Both the position numbers and the translations under genes were made by a program. Source: Gordionus sp. m RMFG-2023 (lineage: Eukaryota; Nematomorpha; Gordioida; Chordodea; Parachordodidae). From it: DNA of 64,000 nt. Location of the stretch: NCBI RefSeq assembly GCF_954871325.1, contig NC_088775.1, positions 6,363,561-6,427,560 on the forward strand, written 5' to 3'. A model generated the notes under the pieces. That model was not told where the DNA came from, searched no databases, and saw only the letters and a list, made by a program, of their open reading frames with translations. Numbering within the stretch: the first letter of the stretch is position 1; every line of letters starts with the position of its first letter. Shown one piece after another: positions 12,391 through 24,140 of this stretch.

Positions 12391-12720
12391 TATTTGTGGC
12401 ATACATACATTCTTTAACCACATGAAAAGTCATTTAATTATTATATATACCATATTTTATGTGATAATTTTATATCAACATATTTTTTCTTTTAATCTTA
12501 TATTTAAATATAAAATATTAATTTATCTCTGATTTCTTTATATCATCAATAAATATTTCGAAAAGAATAATTATTTAATCTTTTAGAAAGGTCTAACAGA
12601 CTTATTTTCTATCCAAGCAAGGATATATTGAAAACAAAACTTAAGATATTGATGGAAACAGGCCTAAAAAGCTGGACAATACTATATTCATTTTAAATAT
12701 TTATATGATAAAATCTAAGT

Positions 12721-13039
12721 TTTTGCTGAAATTTACTTTTAAAAAGAAATAATAGTTATATGGTTGTATTATTTGTTATTGTTTACAAATAAAAGAATAA
12801 ACAAATTGTTTTAATATTACAGGGTTTTTATTTTTCGAACAGAAAACTCACATTATTTGAGCTCAAAATATTGAAGTAACATTTTTTATTAAATCATAGA
12901 TTATCAGTAAATATTCAAATAAAGTAACCCATGACCGGGAAAAAAAAATTTAGTCTATTAATAAACTTATTAATACACTTAATTAAGCAACCCTAGAATG
13001 GAACTGAGAATTGCCAAAAATCATTAATATCTATCTTTA
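12721..13039. other. AT-rich spacer
   Basis: Lies between the end of duplication copy 1 and an antisense LINE fragment. No reading frame or repeat recognised. Confidence 0.5.
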
Positions 13040-13700
13040 AAAATTATTGAGTAGAGATTGACTTGACCATTTAATCAACGGAACGGGCAATAAGTGGAGA
13101 ATCCTAGTCTATTTTTAGAGAGTTATAGCTAGGTCGTCGCCTATGATTATCGGTGTAGAACATATGGAAGGAAAAACTAGATAAAACGAAAGTCGAGGTA
13201 GACAGCCCAAGGTGAACAGATAACAACTCTGCCGCCGGATTTACATAGCGAAGTTAGCCAAGTGGAAGTCGTGAATTTTATGCTTGAAAGTGATTCTAAC
13301 TGGTCTATAATGTTAATTTATGTGAGGCCAAATTTTTATTTTTCAAAATAAGTGAGGATCTCAAAAAGCATATAGAATCTTAGGGATATCGAAGATATAT
13401 TTCAGTAAAGAAAAAGCTTGATAAACCGGGGTTTTATAAGGTGTTTATATTATTTGAATGAAGTAGTTAAAAAGGTTTCAACAACCCCCCTTTACCCTCT
13501 GTAGAGGTGTTTAGATGAGTGAAATCATTTATGGGTATAATTGAACCTAGTGACGAATAGGATGTGGAAAATGGGAATGGACAAATCTCACATTTGGAAA
13601 TGTTAAGAGAAAACCCCATCACTAGGGTAAAAGTCTTCAATTATCTTGAAGAATGGACAGTATAGCTGAGAAAACCCAGGAGACAATTACATCATTTAAA
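13040..13700 (-). mobile_element. RLE-LINE fragment, antisense
   Basis: On the minus strand 13610-13510 reads GFSLNISKCEICPFPFST followed by SIIPINDFTHLN, which aligns with GLSLNLPKCEICFLNLTS and VINIDEMTHL of the copy at 5520-9550. Further along, gcccgttccgttga at about 13080 (minus strand) matches the same words at 8665-8680 of the other copy. This is the post-RT segment only; RT motifs A and B and the endonuclease are absent. It has frame breaks throughout and is older or more diverged than the sense copy. Confidence 0.65.
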
Positions 13701-14210
13701 TATTAAGAATTAAGAATTAAATAGGGTATGTTTAATATCAGAAATTATACAATGCACCTCCAAGTATAAGTAAACTAATGCCAGACCAAAAAGGTACCTG
13801 CTGGATTCCCTCCTGCAATAATAAAACATGATTATTAAAATTTAAAAATGGAATTGTTGCAGAGCTATTATACATATTGTTTGACTATTCAGGCAGAGGT
13901 TGAGTGGCCAGAAAATTAAGTGGGCAATTTGATCAGAAGTTATAAAATATATCATATATAAATGTTTATGATTTATCATATTCATATTCACATATCTTAT
14001 ATATATACTATTGTAGATTTATTTTTGAGATTTCTCCTTGATAAAAGATTCTTAGGATTTAAAGCAGGTTTGTTATAAGAAATTCGATTACATTGTGGAC
14101 TTTTAAAAATGGGCTATCTTTATCCTTTGGTACTTTTAATATCCGAAATGGAATTTTAAACAATTTCGCCAGATTGATATATTATTTCTGTCATAATGAT
14201 TTGTAGTTGT
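13701..14210. other. AT-rich intergenic DNA, no gene seen
   Basis: Could contain further diverged RLE-LINE sequence on the minus strand next to 13700, but I could not align it. Nothing else recognised. Confidence 0.45.
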
Positions 14211-14213
14211 GTT

Positions 14214-14397
14214 GTAAAATGATTTGAGCTTATTTTTAAAAACGGTTAAATCAATTTTTTAGCCAGATGCCTAAGCCTCAAAATTTTGCTAATAGATATC
14301 CAAACCTTTGTTCCACCAATCTTCAGCGTAATATATTTTTGGGGTAAAAAGAGTTAGCCATTTTTAAAAATAGTCTCAAATCGAGCCGAACAATTTA
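14214..14397. mobile_element. Hairpin MITE (family C), diverged copy
   Basis: Contains aacggttaaatcaattttttagccag, aagcctcaaaattttgctaatag, ccaaacctttgttccac and gagttagccatttttaaaaa ... tcgagccg, the ordered motifs of the family seen at 40498-40672 and 51122-51328. The left terminal TTAAACGGCTC is eroded. Confidence 0.55.
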
Positions 14398-15765
14398 ATA
14401 AAATGTAGTATGTTTATAAGAGATATTTTCGTTAGTTATTTATTATAATAATATAAACTGAACTTCAAAGATTTTGTATGAAAAAATATTTCGAAAGATT
14501 TAATTATAAAAGATTTTTTGAAAAGGATTATGACATTTTCAGGTAAAACTTGATCAAAAATCCCTGTTCTTTAAAAAATGAATTTAAAGATTTGTGCTCA
14601 AAAATATTTTGATAATTTTTTTCAAACTATGATTATCAATAAATAATGAGTAATGGTAATTCTTCAATTACAGGAAGAGGGAAAACGCGGGCCCTCTCAG
14701 AGGGTAATCTAAAGTATATTTATATTATAGCGAAAAATTATTTAAGGTGAGCGTGTTTTTGTAAGCGAGTGATCAGTTGTTATTTAGCCAATTTTTATGC
14801 ATGCATTGTGATATCATTATGAATGCAATCTTACCTTTATTTTATCTTATCAATTTTGCTAACCACAAAAATTAATCATATTATCAGCAGAATAGAAATT
14901 ATGGCGTCAGACTTTAAGTGTAAGTGAGTTAAACTTCTGGAAAAATTATTTTACAACTCATATCAATAATTTATGAGTTTTTAATCCATTTTAGTGCTTC
15001 ACAACCCCTTTGGCAAATATTTTAAGAAAAATAACATTATTGACAAAAATAAAATACAAAGATTTATATTCTTCCAATTCCAAGAACGAATATTAGAAAA
15101 ATACAAAATGGGTCGGGCAAATATATGCTTAGCATACTTAATAATTTTTTAACCGATTATTTACCAGTATACAGAAACCGAGTTATAAGTTTATACAAAC
15201 ATTTACGTCACATCTTAGTATGCGGCTCACTACTAAATTCTTAAACGTCATAGCATAATTATTACCAAGTGCGCTTTTATAATTGAAAAATATCCCATAC
15301 GAATTATAGCGTCTTTGGTAAGTGTCCCATTTTTAAAATTTTTTTTGTCTTTATTATTGTAAATTAGTAGATTTTTAAGATTTTTTCGCCTACTTTATTA
15401 AATTTAAAAAGAAAAATTTCCTAGATGATTAAATAGAATTATAAATTTAAGAAGAGGGTTTTATCAATTCAAAGAAAAGTATTATAAAAATAAAATTTTT
15501 ACCTAATATTTTGTATGAGGGGGTGGGGGTTAAACCCCAAACTCCCTCGTAGGCCCCTGGATATATTCTTCTTAAATATTTTATAAATATTTTATTTTTA
15601 TTAGTATTTATATCTATTACAGGTTTTTAACCATATTTTTTATAAAAATCTTTGTCATATTTATTTATATATTGCTTTTTTAAAAATTATTGTTTTTTTT
15701 TAAAACTGTTTTGACTTTTAAACAGAAATTTGAATAAGATTAATTTAAGTTTATTCTAAAAAAAA
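14398..15765. other. AT-rich DNA with one degenerate ~270-bp repeat
   Basis: About 14880-15250 has the motifs of the ~270-bp family (aaccacaaaaattaatca, gcgtcagactttaag, ccaagaacgaatattag). The rest has no supported feature apart from a short GC-rich patch near 14685-14705. Confidence 0.4.
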
Positions 15766-16150
15766 AATTTTTTTCTTTCTTTTTAGCTTTCACCTTTTCT
15801 GGTGGTAAGCTGCTTCAATATCTCTCTCCACTTTATGTTATTCATGCTATCTCTTTTATCAAATTTATAATTCTTCATATTGGTTCTACTTTATGGCCCC
15901 ATTGAAGTTTTAGCCTTCCTCTTTTACGTTTACCCATCACTTCCAAACTCTCAATCTTATTTCCTATATAGTTCATAGGCCTCCTTATCCTTTCTTGTTA
16001 CCCCAGCAATCATCCTCAGCATTCTCATCTCCATAGTTTGTAGACTTCTCTCGTCTGATTCTTTGGTTGGCCATGTTTCTGAACTATAATGGAACTGTAA
16101 AATTTTCTCTTCAATTTGTGTGGGATTCTTTTGTCTAAGAGCACATTTTT
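15766..16150 (-). mobile_element. RTE LINE copy A, 3' part (split by foldback element)
   Basis: Minus-strand translation of 16150-15957 gives LRQKNPTQIEEKILQFHYSS, TWPTKESDERSLQTMEMRML and TRKDKEAYELYRK. This is the region after the RT domain in RTE-clade elements, which carry W-x-(V/T)-K and EMRMLRW-like motifs. It is followed by KRKRGR and by the same 3' end as copy B (45035 onwards), with an A-rich tail just left of 15780. The element continues at 19512-22170; both parts match the uninterrupted copy B in order. Confidence 0.85.
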
Positions 16151-16866
16151 GCGTTACAAAAAAAAATGCATTATTCAAATCGTAAACAAAAATAATGTTT
16201 TATTAAAATTATTAAGTTATTATTTAGATCCCCGTCTATGTAAATGAGAAAATAACGCGTGATATTTGTAGATTTCTTTAAGAGTTTTAACAAGTGGGAT
16301 GTAGAACTTTTTATTTTTCGCTCCAGGGTTTAACATTTGCTCAAAATTCAAAAATCTCCACAGATCGTAGCTCTTTTGAAGATCAAAAAATGCGAAGATT
16401 TTTTCGCTAAAAAAATTTTTGAGCTTGTTCAAAGAAGATTTTTGAGCAAAATAAAAAAAAATTTTGTAAAAAAATCTTCTATGATTTTGAGAATTTTTTT
16501 TTGTAATTTTATAATATAATAAAATCTTTAGTAAGAAAATCTTTATTATAATAAAACATTTTTGATCCTAAAATTTTTTGTACAAATATTTTGTGATTTT
16601 AAAAATAAAATTTTTGATATATGCTTTTATTTTATTTTTTGATCTTAGAAAAATATTATTTCATAAGTTGTGTAAATTTGAGAATTTAACGATTACATAT
16701 TTTTATATTTGGTGTTTTGTTTGACATAATCATAATTAATGTTTTATATTTAATGTAAAGTATAAAAGTGACATACTCATCTCAGAACCTTTAAAAATAA
16801 TTTTAATTAAAATAAGCTAGTTGAGCATGTTTCAAGATGGTTTCAGTGATTGTAAAGGATATAAAG

Positions 16867-17460
16867 GTGACAATTGTCATAATCGTAATTTTTGAACTTT
16901 TTTGAGTTTTTTTAAAGTAAATAAGTAAAAATATGTTTTGTAAATATGTTAAATTAAAATTTCAGTGAAGATGTACCATAGAAAAGTGACAATTGTCATA
17001 ATCTTTAATTATCAACATTTTTAAATTTTTTTAAAGCAAATAAATAAAAATATGTTTTGTAAACATGTTAAATTAAAATTTCAGTGAAGATGTACCATAG
17101 AAAAGTGACAATTGTCATAATCGATAATTATCAACATTTTTAAATTTTTTTAAAGCAAATAAGTAAAAATATGTTTTGTAAACATGTTAAATTAAAATTT
17201 CAGTGAAGATGTACCATAGAACAGTGACAATTGTCATAATCGTTAATTATGAATATTTTTAAATTTTTTAAAAGTAAATAGGTAAAAATATTTTTTATAA
17301 ACATGTTAAATTAAAATTTCATCAAATATGTATCTTAGAATAGTGACAATTGTCATAACCGTTATTTTTAATTTTTTTAAAGCTTATAGGTAAAATTATA
17401 TATTTTGAACATTTTTAATTTCAGTGAAGATGTACCATAGAAAAGTGACATTGTTATTAT
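16867..17460 (+). repeat. 119-bp tandem repeats, left arm of foldback element
   Basis: Units beginning gtgacaattgtcataa start at 16867, 16986, 17105, 17224 and 17343 (period exactly 119), with a shortened sixth start at 17445. Each unit contains the perfect 12-bp palindrome TGACAATTGTCA and a conserved tail aaatttcagtgaagatgtaccatagaa (middle part fewer than 20 bases identical in all). The centre of the unit varies in A/T content. Confidence 0.9.
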
Positions 17461-18040
17461 TAAGCTTTTTCTAACTTGATGATATTTTAATAATAAAACT
17501 AAATCGTACATTGTTAAATAATGTGATATTTTAAATTATTATTTATATAACCTATTTCATTACATATTTATAATTTACATTGAAATTTTAATAAATAAAA
17601 ATTCATATAAAAGGATTGATTTAGATGATAACAAAATAAATAGATTTTTTGTATGAATAGTATAATCAGAGGGGGCATTATTTACTAGATTTATCCAAAT
17701 GGTAATTTCTAAGATCAAAAATTTATTTAATATTTTTAAATGTTTTTGTCGTAAAGATATCATGTTTATTTAGTGCATCTTTTTAGTTGAACTCCATTCT
17801 AGCATCTAAAAATTTAACATATATAATACTATTATTATCTGCACAGAAATTTGTTTTCCAACAACATATTATATTTAATTTAAATTAATGGAAATGAGTA
17901 ACACGATAATTTCAAAAATATATATACTAAAATAATTTCAAAAGGGAGTTGAGAATTAGATAATTGTCTAGTTTAAAATTATATCAAAACATTTTTACGT
18001 ATGTTTAATTTAAAAATATATAAAATGAGTAATATGATAA

Positions 18041-18690
18041 GACAATTGTCACCTTTATAGGTAGTAAGCTCATTACTACAAAAAATTAGAAAAAGCTTAA
18101 TAATAACAATGTCACTTTTCTATGGTACATCTTCACTGAAATTAAAAATGTTCAAAATATATAATTTTACCTATAAGATTTAAAAAAATTAAAAAATAAC
18201 GGTTATGACAATTGTCACTATTCTAAGATACATATTTGATGAAATTTTAATTTAACATGTTTATAAAAAATATTTTTACCTATTTACTTTTAAAAAATTT
18301 AAAAATATTCATAATTAACGATTATGACAATTGTCACTGTTCTATGGTACATCTTCACTGAAATTTTAATTTAACATGTTTACAAAACATATTTTTACTT
18401 ATTTGCTTTAAAAAATTAAAAAATGTTAATAATTAACGATTATGACAATTGTCACTTTTCTATGGTACATCTTCACTGAAATTTTAATTTAACATGTTTA
18501 CAAAACATATTTTTACTTTTGCTTTAAAAAAATTTAAAAATGTTGATAATTATTGATTATGACAATTGTCACTTTTCTATGGTACATCTTCACTTAAATT
18601 TTAATTTAAGATATTCACAAAACATTTTTATTTATTTACTTAAAAAAAACTCAAAAAAGTTCAAAAATTACGATTATGACAATTGTCACC
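18041..18690 (-). repeat. 119-bp tandem repeats, right arm of foldback element
   Basis: Same units as in the left arm but reversed: the GACAATTGTCAC core occurs near 18041, 18205, 18324, 18443, 18560 and 18679, mostly one 119-bp period apart. The text between them is the complement of the left-arm unit (ttctatggtacatcttcact). Confidence 0.9.
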
Positions 18691-20780
18691 TTTATATCCT
18701 TTATAATCATTGAAACCATCTTGAAACATGCTCAACTAGCTTATTTTAATTAAAATTATTTTTAAAGGTTCTGAGAGAGTATGTCACTTTTATACTTTAC
18801 ATTAAATATAAAACATTAATTATGACAAAACACCAAATATTAAAAAATATGTAATCGTTAAATTCTCACATTTATAACTTATGAAATAATATTTTTCTAA
18901 GATCAAAAAATAAAATAAAAGCATATATCTCAAAAATTTTATTTTTAAAAAATCACAAAATATTTGTACAAAAAATTTTAAGATCAAAAATGTTTTATTA
19001 TAATAAAGATTTTCTTACTAAAGATTTTAGTATATTATAAAATTATAAATTCTCAAAATCATAGAAGATTTTTTTACAAATTTTTTTTTAATTTTGCTCA
19101 AAAATCTTCTTTGAGCAAGCTCAAATTTATTTTAGCGAAAAAATTTTCGTAAAAAATTAATCTTCAAAGATTTTTTTTGTCAAAATTTTGGGCGAAAAAT
19201 CTTCAAATTTTGTTAAACCCTATGAGAGACTATGTAAATGTTGATTAAAGAAAAAGGATATATAATGGAGAAATTATTATGTGAAAAATTATTATTTTTT
19301 GATTTTTGATTTTTGATTTTTGATTTTAATTTTAATTTTTTACTTTTATTTTTCTTTTATTTTTCTTTTATTTTGATTATGTTTGTCACTTTGTATTTGA
19401 TTATAGTTATTTATTTAAAAAAGATTAATAATCAGATTTTAGTATATATATTTTTTATTTCTATTTTATTAGGTTCTGATTCCTAATACCAAATCTATCG
19501 ATTGTGACAATTTTAACAACCCTGTTAATTTTACTCTATATCTCTTTCTCTATTGCGCCATTTGTTTGTATAGTGGGCCCAAATATTTGCAGCGTTCAAT
19601 TGCCGATCTGCCATTTATTTATATCTATGCTCTCTGTTTCATCTCCTCCTATCACCATATACTTTCTCTTTTCTCTATTTACTTTTAGATCGTGCTCTTC
19701 TAAGATATTTATCCATCTCACTAATCTTTCCTTCATTTCATCCTTGGATTCGGCAAGAATCACAATATCATCTGCAAATATCATATTTCACGAGACTGTT
19801 TGAGGTATAGATTGTGATAATACATCTTTTACTGCTATGAAGAGAAGTGGGCTGAGAGCCGACCCTTGATAAACTTCCTCGGCTATTGTGAAGTCTGTTG
19901 ATGTACTAGTTGTGCTACGGACCATTGTGATGGCTCATATACATATCCTGTTTTATTCTTATATATTTTTCGGGAAACATTTTGTGGCGTAGCGCCCCAG
20001 ATAAGTTTTCTTGGGATTCTAGCGAAGGCCTTTTTTAGATCGAGAAAGACCATGTGTAGCTTTTTGTTCTTTTCCCTGTATTTTTCACTCATTTGCCTAA
20101 TTGCGTGGATTGCAGTCGTTGATCTTCCATCCAAGCATAAAGCCGAACTGAGTCTCTTCTATTTCGATTATGTCTCCAACCTTTTTTTGATTATTTTTTA
20201 GTAGAGTTTAAGACAGTGACATTAGTTTTATGCCCCTGTAATTTTGACAATTTTATGGATCCCCTTTATTTTTAAAGATAGGAACTAGATATCTCTGCTA
20301 ACCTTTTTGAGGAATCTCTTCATTTCCCAGTATTTTAATGAACAGATTTTTGAGGAAATTTTAAGGCTTTGTATTGGAATATATTTTGGACTCCTAACTT
20401 TGTTTTATATGCTTGAGGTATGTGATTATTCTTGTTCTGTTATTGGCTGTATAAAGTTTTGACATTGGGAGTGTTCATCTAGGTATAGTAGGTGGGGATT
20501 AAAGTTGGGAAGCTCCTGAAAATATTCTTTCCATCTATTCATTATTTCTTTTTCCTTTATTATCAATTTCCCATCTTTATTTTTGATTACTTTCGGAGCT
20601 CCGATTATATCCCTAGAATTCTTTTCTCGCTGTTTGGCTAATCTGTATATTTTATTTTGCCCCTCTTTAGTATGTAGTTCTTCTTATATGTCATCGTATG
20701 CCATTGCTTTGGCCTAAGCCACCTTCTTTGTAGCTGTTCTCTTAAATTTTTGTATTTTGTCTTATCATCTGGGTTTTTAG

Positions 20781-20875
20781 ATTTGTACCATATTTATATA
20801 GGGCTTTTTGGATTTGTACCATATTTTATATAGGGCTTTTTGAATTTGTACCATATTTTATATAGGGCTTTTTTT
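20781..20875 (-). repeat. ~31-bp triplication inside RTE LINE copy A
   Basis: atttgtaccatat...tatagggctttttg begins at 20781, 20812 and 20844. The equivalent place in copy B (about 46818) has it once, so this is an expansion specific to copy A. Confidence 0.85.
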
Positions 20876-22100
20876 TCATGTATTTGTACGTCTTCATTCC
20901 ACCAGCATAGTTCCTTTTATGATTTGTTGCCTCCCCTTGTCAAGCCTAGTGTCGATTTGGCAGTGTCTATTAATCTGGATGAAAGGCCTGTCCACATTTT
21001 TTCACTGACTTGTGAGGAATCTATTGTTTCAATATTTGCATTTATTGCAAAGGCATCTGTCATTGTTTTTAATTTACCCCATTTAATGCATGGTTCCAGA
21101 TTATGTTATCTTGAGTGGATTTATTTGTGGTGTGTAAATCCATCACTAGTAGCATGTGTTGCGCGGCAATATCTTCTTCGGGATGACTTTGCAGTCTATT
21201 ACATTTTCTAATCTTCTGCGAGAGATAAGCATGTAATCTTTCTAGGTTTTCCTTGCACCACTTTCATATCTTATTAAATGACTATCCTTTTTCCTATAGT
21301 AGGTGTTGGCTAAGGCAAGGTCGAAGGCTCGCGCAAATTTCATTACATGCTCTCCTTCATTATTTCTTTCTCCATATCCATAACCACCATGATGCCTTTT
21401 GTAGCTGTCTCTTGCTTTTCCCACATGCGAATTTAATCTCCACCTATTATGACTAGGTCATCCTTAGGGATTTTCATTACCGCTTCATCAAGGATAGCTC
21501 TAAAGTCATCTTTTTCTTCTTTGCAACCCGTTTGAGGAGCATATACTGAAATTATGTGTAGTATTGATTGACCAATGCAGAGTTTTATTTTCATTAGTCT
21601 ATCAGAGATCCTGTTGACTTCTAACACTGAGAAGATTAGATCTTGTCTGAGGATAATTCCGACACCGTTCCTATTGCTAACAATTCTATTATAGTACAAT
21701 TTAAACCCATCTACAATCATTAAAGTCTTCTGACCTTTCTATTTCGTCTCTTGTATGCATGCTATATCAAATTTTCTCTTGTTCAATATTCATTCAATTC
21801 TCTCGTCTCACCTTTAAGTATACCAATATTCAAACTTGCTAACCTTGTTTTCTTTGCTTTGACCTTTATTTTACTTTTCACAAGATGGAGGTCTACACCC
21901 TGCGCGTCGCTTGGAGGGAACGCCCTAGCCTTCATATTAATATTTTGGTTTGTATCCTTCATTTGTTTATTGGACAAGTATCCTTAGCACCTGGCTGTTC
22001 AATCTTGTCGGTGACCGGGGTATCATCTCTAAGTTTCGTATTCATCTTACCATATGTCTTTCACATCAGTCATCGAAGAAAAATCTGAAAAATTTTACGT

Positions 22101-22170
22101 TCCTCGCCAGGATTGAACTTGGGACATTTTGTTTTCAAGCATATATCACAAGTCACAACCCAATAATGAA
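22101..22170 (-). promoter_or_regulatory. tRNA-like module at 5' end of RTE LINE copy A
   Basis: On the minus strand a box B match AGTTCAATCC lies at 22119-22110, followed by CTGGCGAGG as in a T-arm and acceptor. Upstream, TATTGGGTTGTGA is at the place of a D-arm, but box A is poor. The sequence 3' of box B matches LINE copy B, whereas the body upstream of box B is different. It could be a pol III type-2 promoter remnant or a fused SINE head. It is not a functional tRNA by eye. Confidence 0.5.
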
Positions 22171-23521
22171 TAAAAATTAATAATATCCTTCTTTTTTTAA
22201 AAAAATTAATCAATAAAATTGATTTTCAAAATTAATTAAAAAATTGAATAAATGAATGAAGGACATTACTCAAAACAAAATATCATTCTTTTAAAGAAAA
22301 ATTCTAAATATAAATTTGATTTAATTATTTTGGAGAGCTAGATTGTTAAAAAGACATGTGACATTTATCTATTCGGCATTTTTCAGAATCTCAATCCAAG
22401 ATCTGGGTCAATCCTTGACTCTAACTCAAAAGGGGTCATTTTTGGACCTAGAATCTGGGTAATATAATTTTAAGGCAAAATTTTGAAAAATCACATTTTT
22501 ACTCTATGGACATCTAACAAAAATAAGAATTTATCTGGCATTCATATGCAGCTTCCTGCACTTCTTACACCTAAAACCGGTATTACATAGAATAGATGAT
22601 TCGATTGTGTCTCATATATTCCATCTCTACTAACTTCATTTTACTAGCCATACTGAAAATATGTAAGAAGGTTTTAAACCTACACGAAATCTATAAAAAA
22701 CAACTTCTAAATCACTCTGTAAGCAGTAGGTATACTTAGTGATACCAATAATGGTACTCACCTTGCGGAAACTGAATTATAAGCAAAATAAAAAGTATAA
22801 AGTCAGACTTTAAACGTGAGATTTGCTATCAGTTAAAGAAGTGAAATTATTATCAAAATACAAATTTATTTACATAATGTGCATAGTGTAAGAACGGAAA
22901 ATATAGAAGCATTGAAAGATTGGAATAATATTTATAGGTTTCTAGTATTTATTAATTCATATGTCAGTTAAGCCCGCCATAGAAAAGAGAATTTAAGAAA
23001 AATAATGAACGAATGAAAAGTGAAATATAAAGGTAGAATCTTCAATTTGCTTTATAAAAGTACCTTCTGGAGAGGGAGTTGCAAAATGTTCAAATTGAAG
23101 AATACTTAAAATGTAAGTGCCTCATTGCAAATTTAATGACGCATTTACTTTGTAACCTCCCTCTCCCCGTTATAGAAGGCATATATTTTACCTTTCAACT
23201 TGCGTCAATCAACATAAATATATCAAAGGATACAAATTATATTTTGAAAAAATTAGTTTCACAGCGTAAAATTAATTGATTGCAGTTTTTTTATATTAAA
23301 AATGTGTATTTTTAATTGAATGATTTTGCAGATAAAATAAGAAGAAAAAAAATGAAATCTAATCCATTAAAAATATACTTACATTTTTAACATGTTAATT
23401 TTGATCTATGATTTTTTCTAACTTTGAACCTTTCTTTGGGTATGTTACCTTTTCTATAAAGGTAATTCAGGGAAAAACTGTCTCGGAGATGAGAATAATT
23501 GTTAAACTATGATATCAACAG

Positions 23522-23732
23522 TGTTATTAAACGGCTCTATTTGAGCATATTTAATTAAACGGCTAAATCAATTTTTTAGCCAGAAAGATATTGCTTAAAT
23601 CTTGAGATTTCGCTAGTAGATGTCCTAAGTGTTATCTATGAACAAAATTTTCATGCTTTCTTAATATTTTTCTGGATATAATATTAAGTTAGCCCATTTT
23701 TAAAATTCGGTTCGGATAGAGCCGTTTAACAA
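23522..23732. mobile_element. Hairpin MITE (family C) in duplication copy 2
   Basis: Begins gttattaaacggctctatttgagc and ends atagagccgtttaac, with the self-complementary interior (agccagaaagatattgc versus atttttctggatataat). Orthologue of 10010-10180. Confidence 0.7.
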
Positions 23733-24140
23733 AACTGATACCAACTTTTCAAATATGGTAAAATGAAATATCGTAATAAATATTAATTTTTAAAGAAAAA
23801 AATTCATTTCTAATAATGTATATATGTATATAAAACTGCATTTCACTAAAAAAGATTGCAATTAAATTGAATAATAAACAATAATGACTGTGAATTTCAA
23901 TTAAAAAACTACTTAACTTTTAAAATAATTATTCATGGAATTTTCCATTATATTTTTAAAATTTTATTTTATATTATAATTAATTTTTTATTTCAACCTC
24001 GAAAATTGATAAATAAACCGTTAAAATATATCCAATTAACTACAAATAAAAGTAATTAATTTGATCTGTTTATATTTAGAATTTTATTTTATAAATAATT
24101 AGTTTATATACGTTAAATCGTATTGGTCAATTCATAACTT

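Larger units (their letters stand above)
4985..12720 (+). repeat. Segmental duplication, copy 1 (with later insertions)
   Basis: Two stretches here, 4985 to about 5515 and about 9560 to 12720, align in order with 22195-26400. Landmarks shared by both copies are a gcatagtgtaagaacg block (5383 and 22881), gtgcctcattgcaaatttaatg (9652 and 23117), an inverted-repeat MITE (10010 and 23522), the 7TM receptor gene (10898 and 24141), and tctctgatttcttta-type text downstream (12527 and 25755). Between the two aligned stretches of copy 1 lies about 4 kb absent from copy 2, which is the RLE-LINE. Non-coding parts are much more diverged than the receptor gene. Confidence 0.75.
16151..19511. mobile_element. 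Foldback-like element inserted in RTE LINE copy A
   Basis: About 3.36 kb that is absent from the equivalent point of LINE copy B (45520-45545). It consists of two long, nearly complementary arms (about 16326-17475 and 18085-19222) around a ~600-bp centre. The arms end in agggtttaaca and its complement. Each arm holds tandem 119-bp units. Long inverted arms made of tandem subrepeats are the defining layout of foldback elements (FB of Drosophila, Galileo-like). No transposase frame is visible, so it is non-autonomous. The outer ~175 bases on the left and ~290 on the right (with a gattttt simple repeat at 19293-19325) are not symmetrical, and I could not define a target duplication. Confidence 0.75.
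19512..22170 (-). mobile_element. RTE LINE copy A, 5' and central part
   Basis: RTE-clade non-LTR retrotransposon. Read on the minus strand from 22170: a tRNA-like 5' end; an endonuclease/exonuclease/phosphatase domain (21720-21433, with GVGIILRQ, ISVYAPQ and the catalytic IIGGD) continuing as ANTYYRKKDSHLIRYESG (21424-21242); a linker; and reverse transcriptase (20134-19883, RSTTAIHAIRQMSEKYREK and VFLDLKKAFARIPRKL; then 19784-19596 with the catalytic MIFADDIVILAES). Family knowledge: the endonuclease nicks the target and the RT copies the RNA there. The copy is dead, with many frame breaks. Its linker has a local triplication of a ~31-bp unit (20781-20875). Confidence 0.85.

Noticed and set aside
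16867-18690. Regularly spaced palindromic repeats as a CRISPR array
   Set aside because: The units are 119-bp tandem repeats with no unique spacers, arranged as inverted arms in an animal genome.
16235-19241. Direct 11-base match ctatgtaaatg near both ends of the foldback element as a target duplication
   Set aside because: The left copy lies ~80 bases outside the arm start and the right copy only a few bases outside; the geometry does not fit.
15732-22187. Target duplication of RTE copy A (tgaataa...attaat on both sides)
   Set aside because: The left match is not adjacent to the A-rich tail and the similarity is not better than AT-rich chance.
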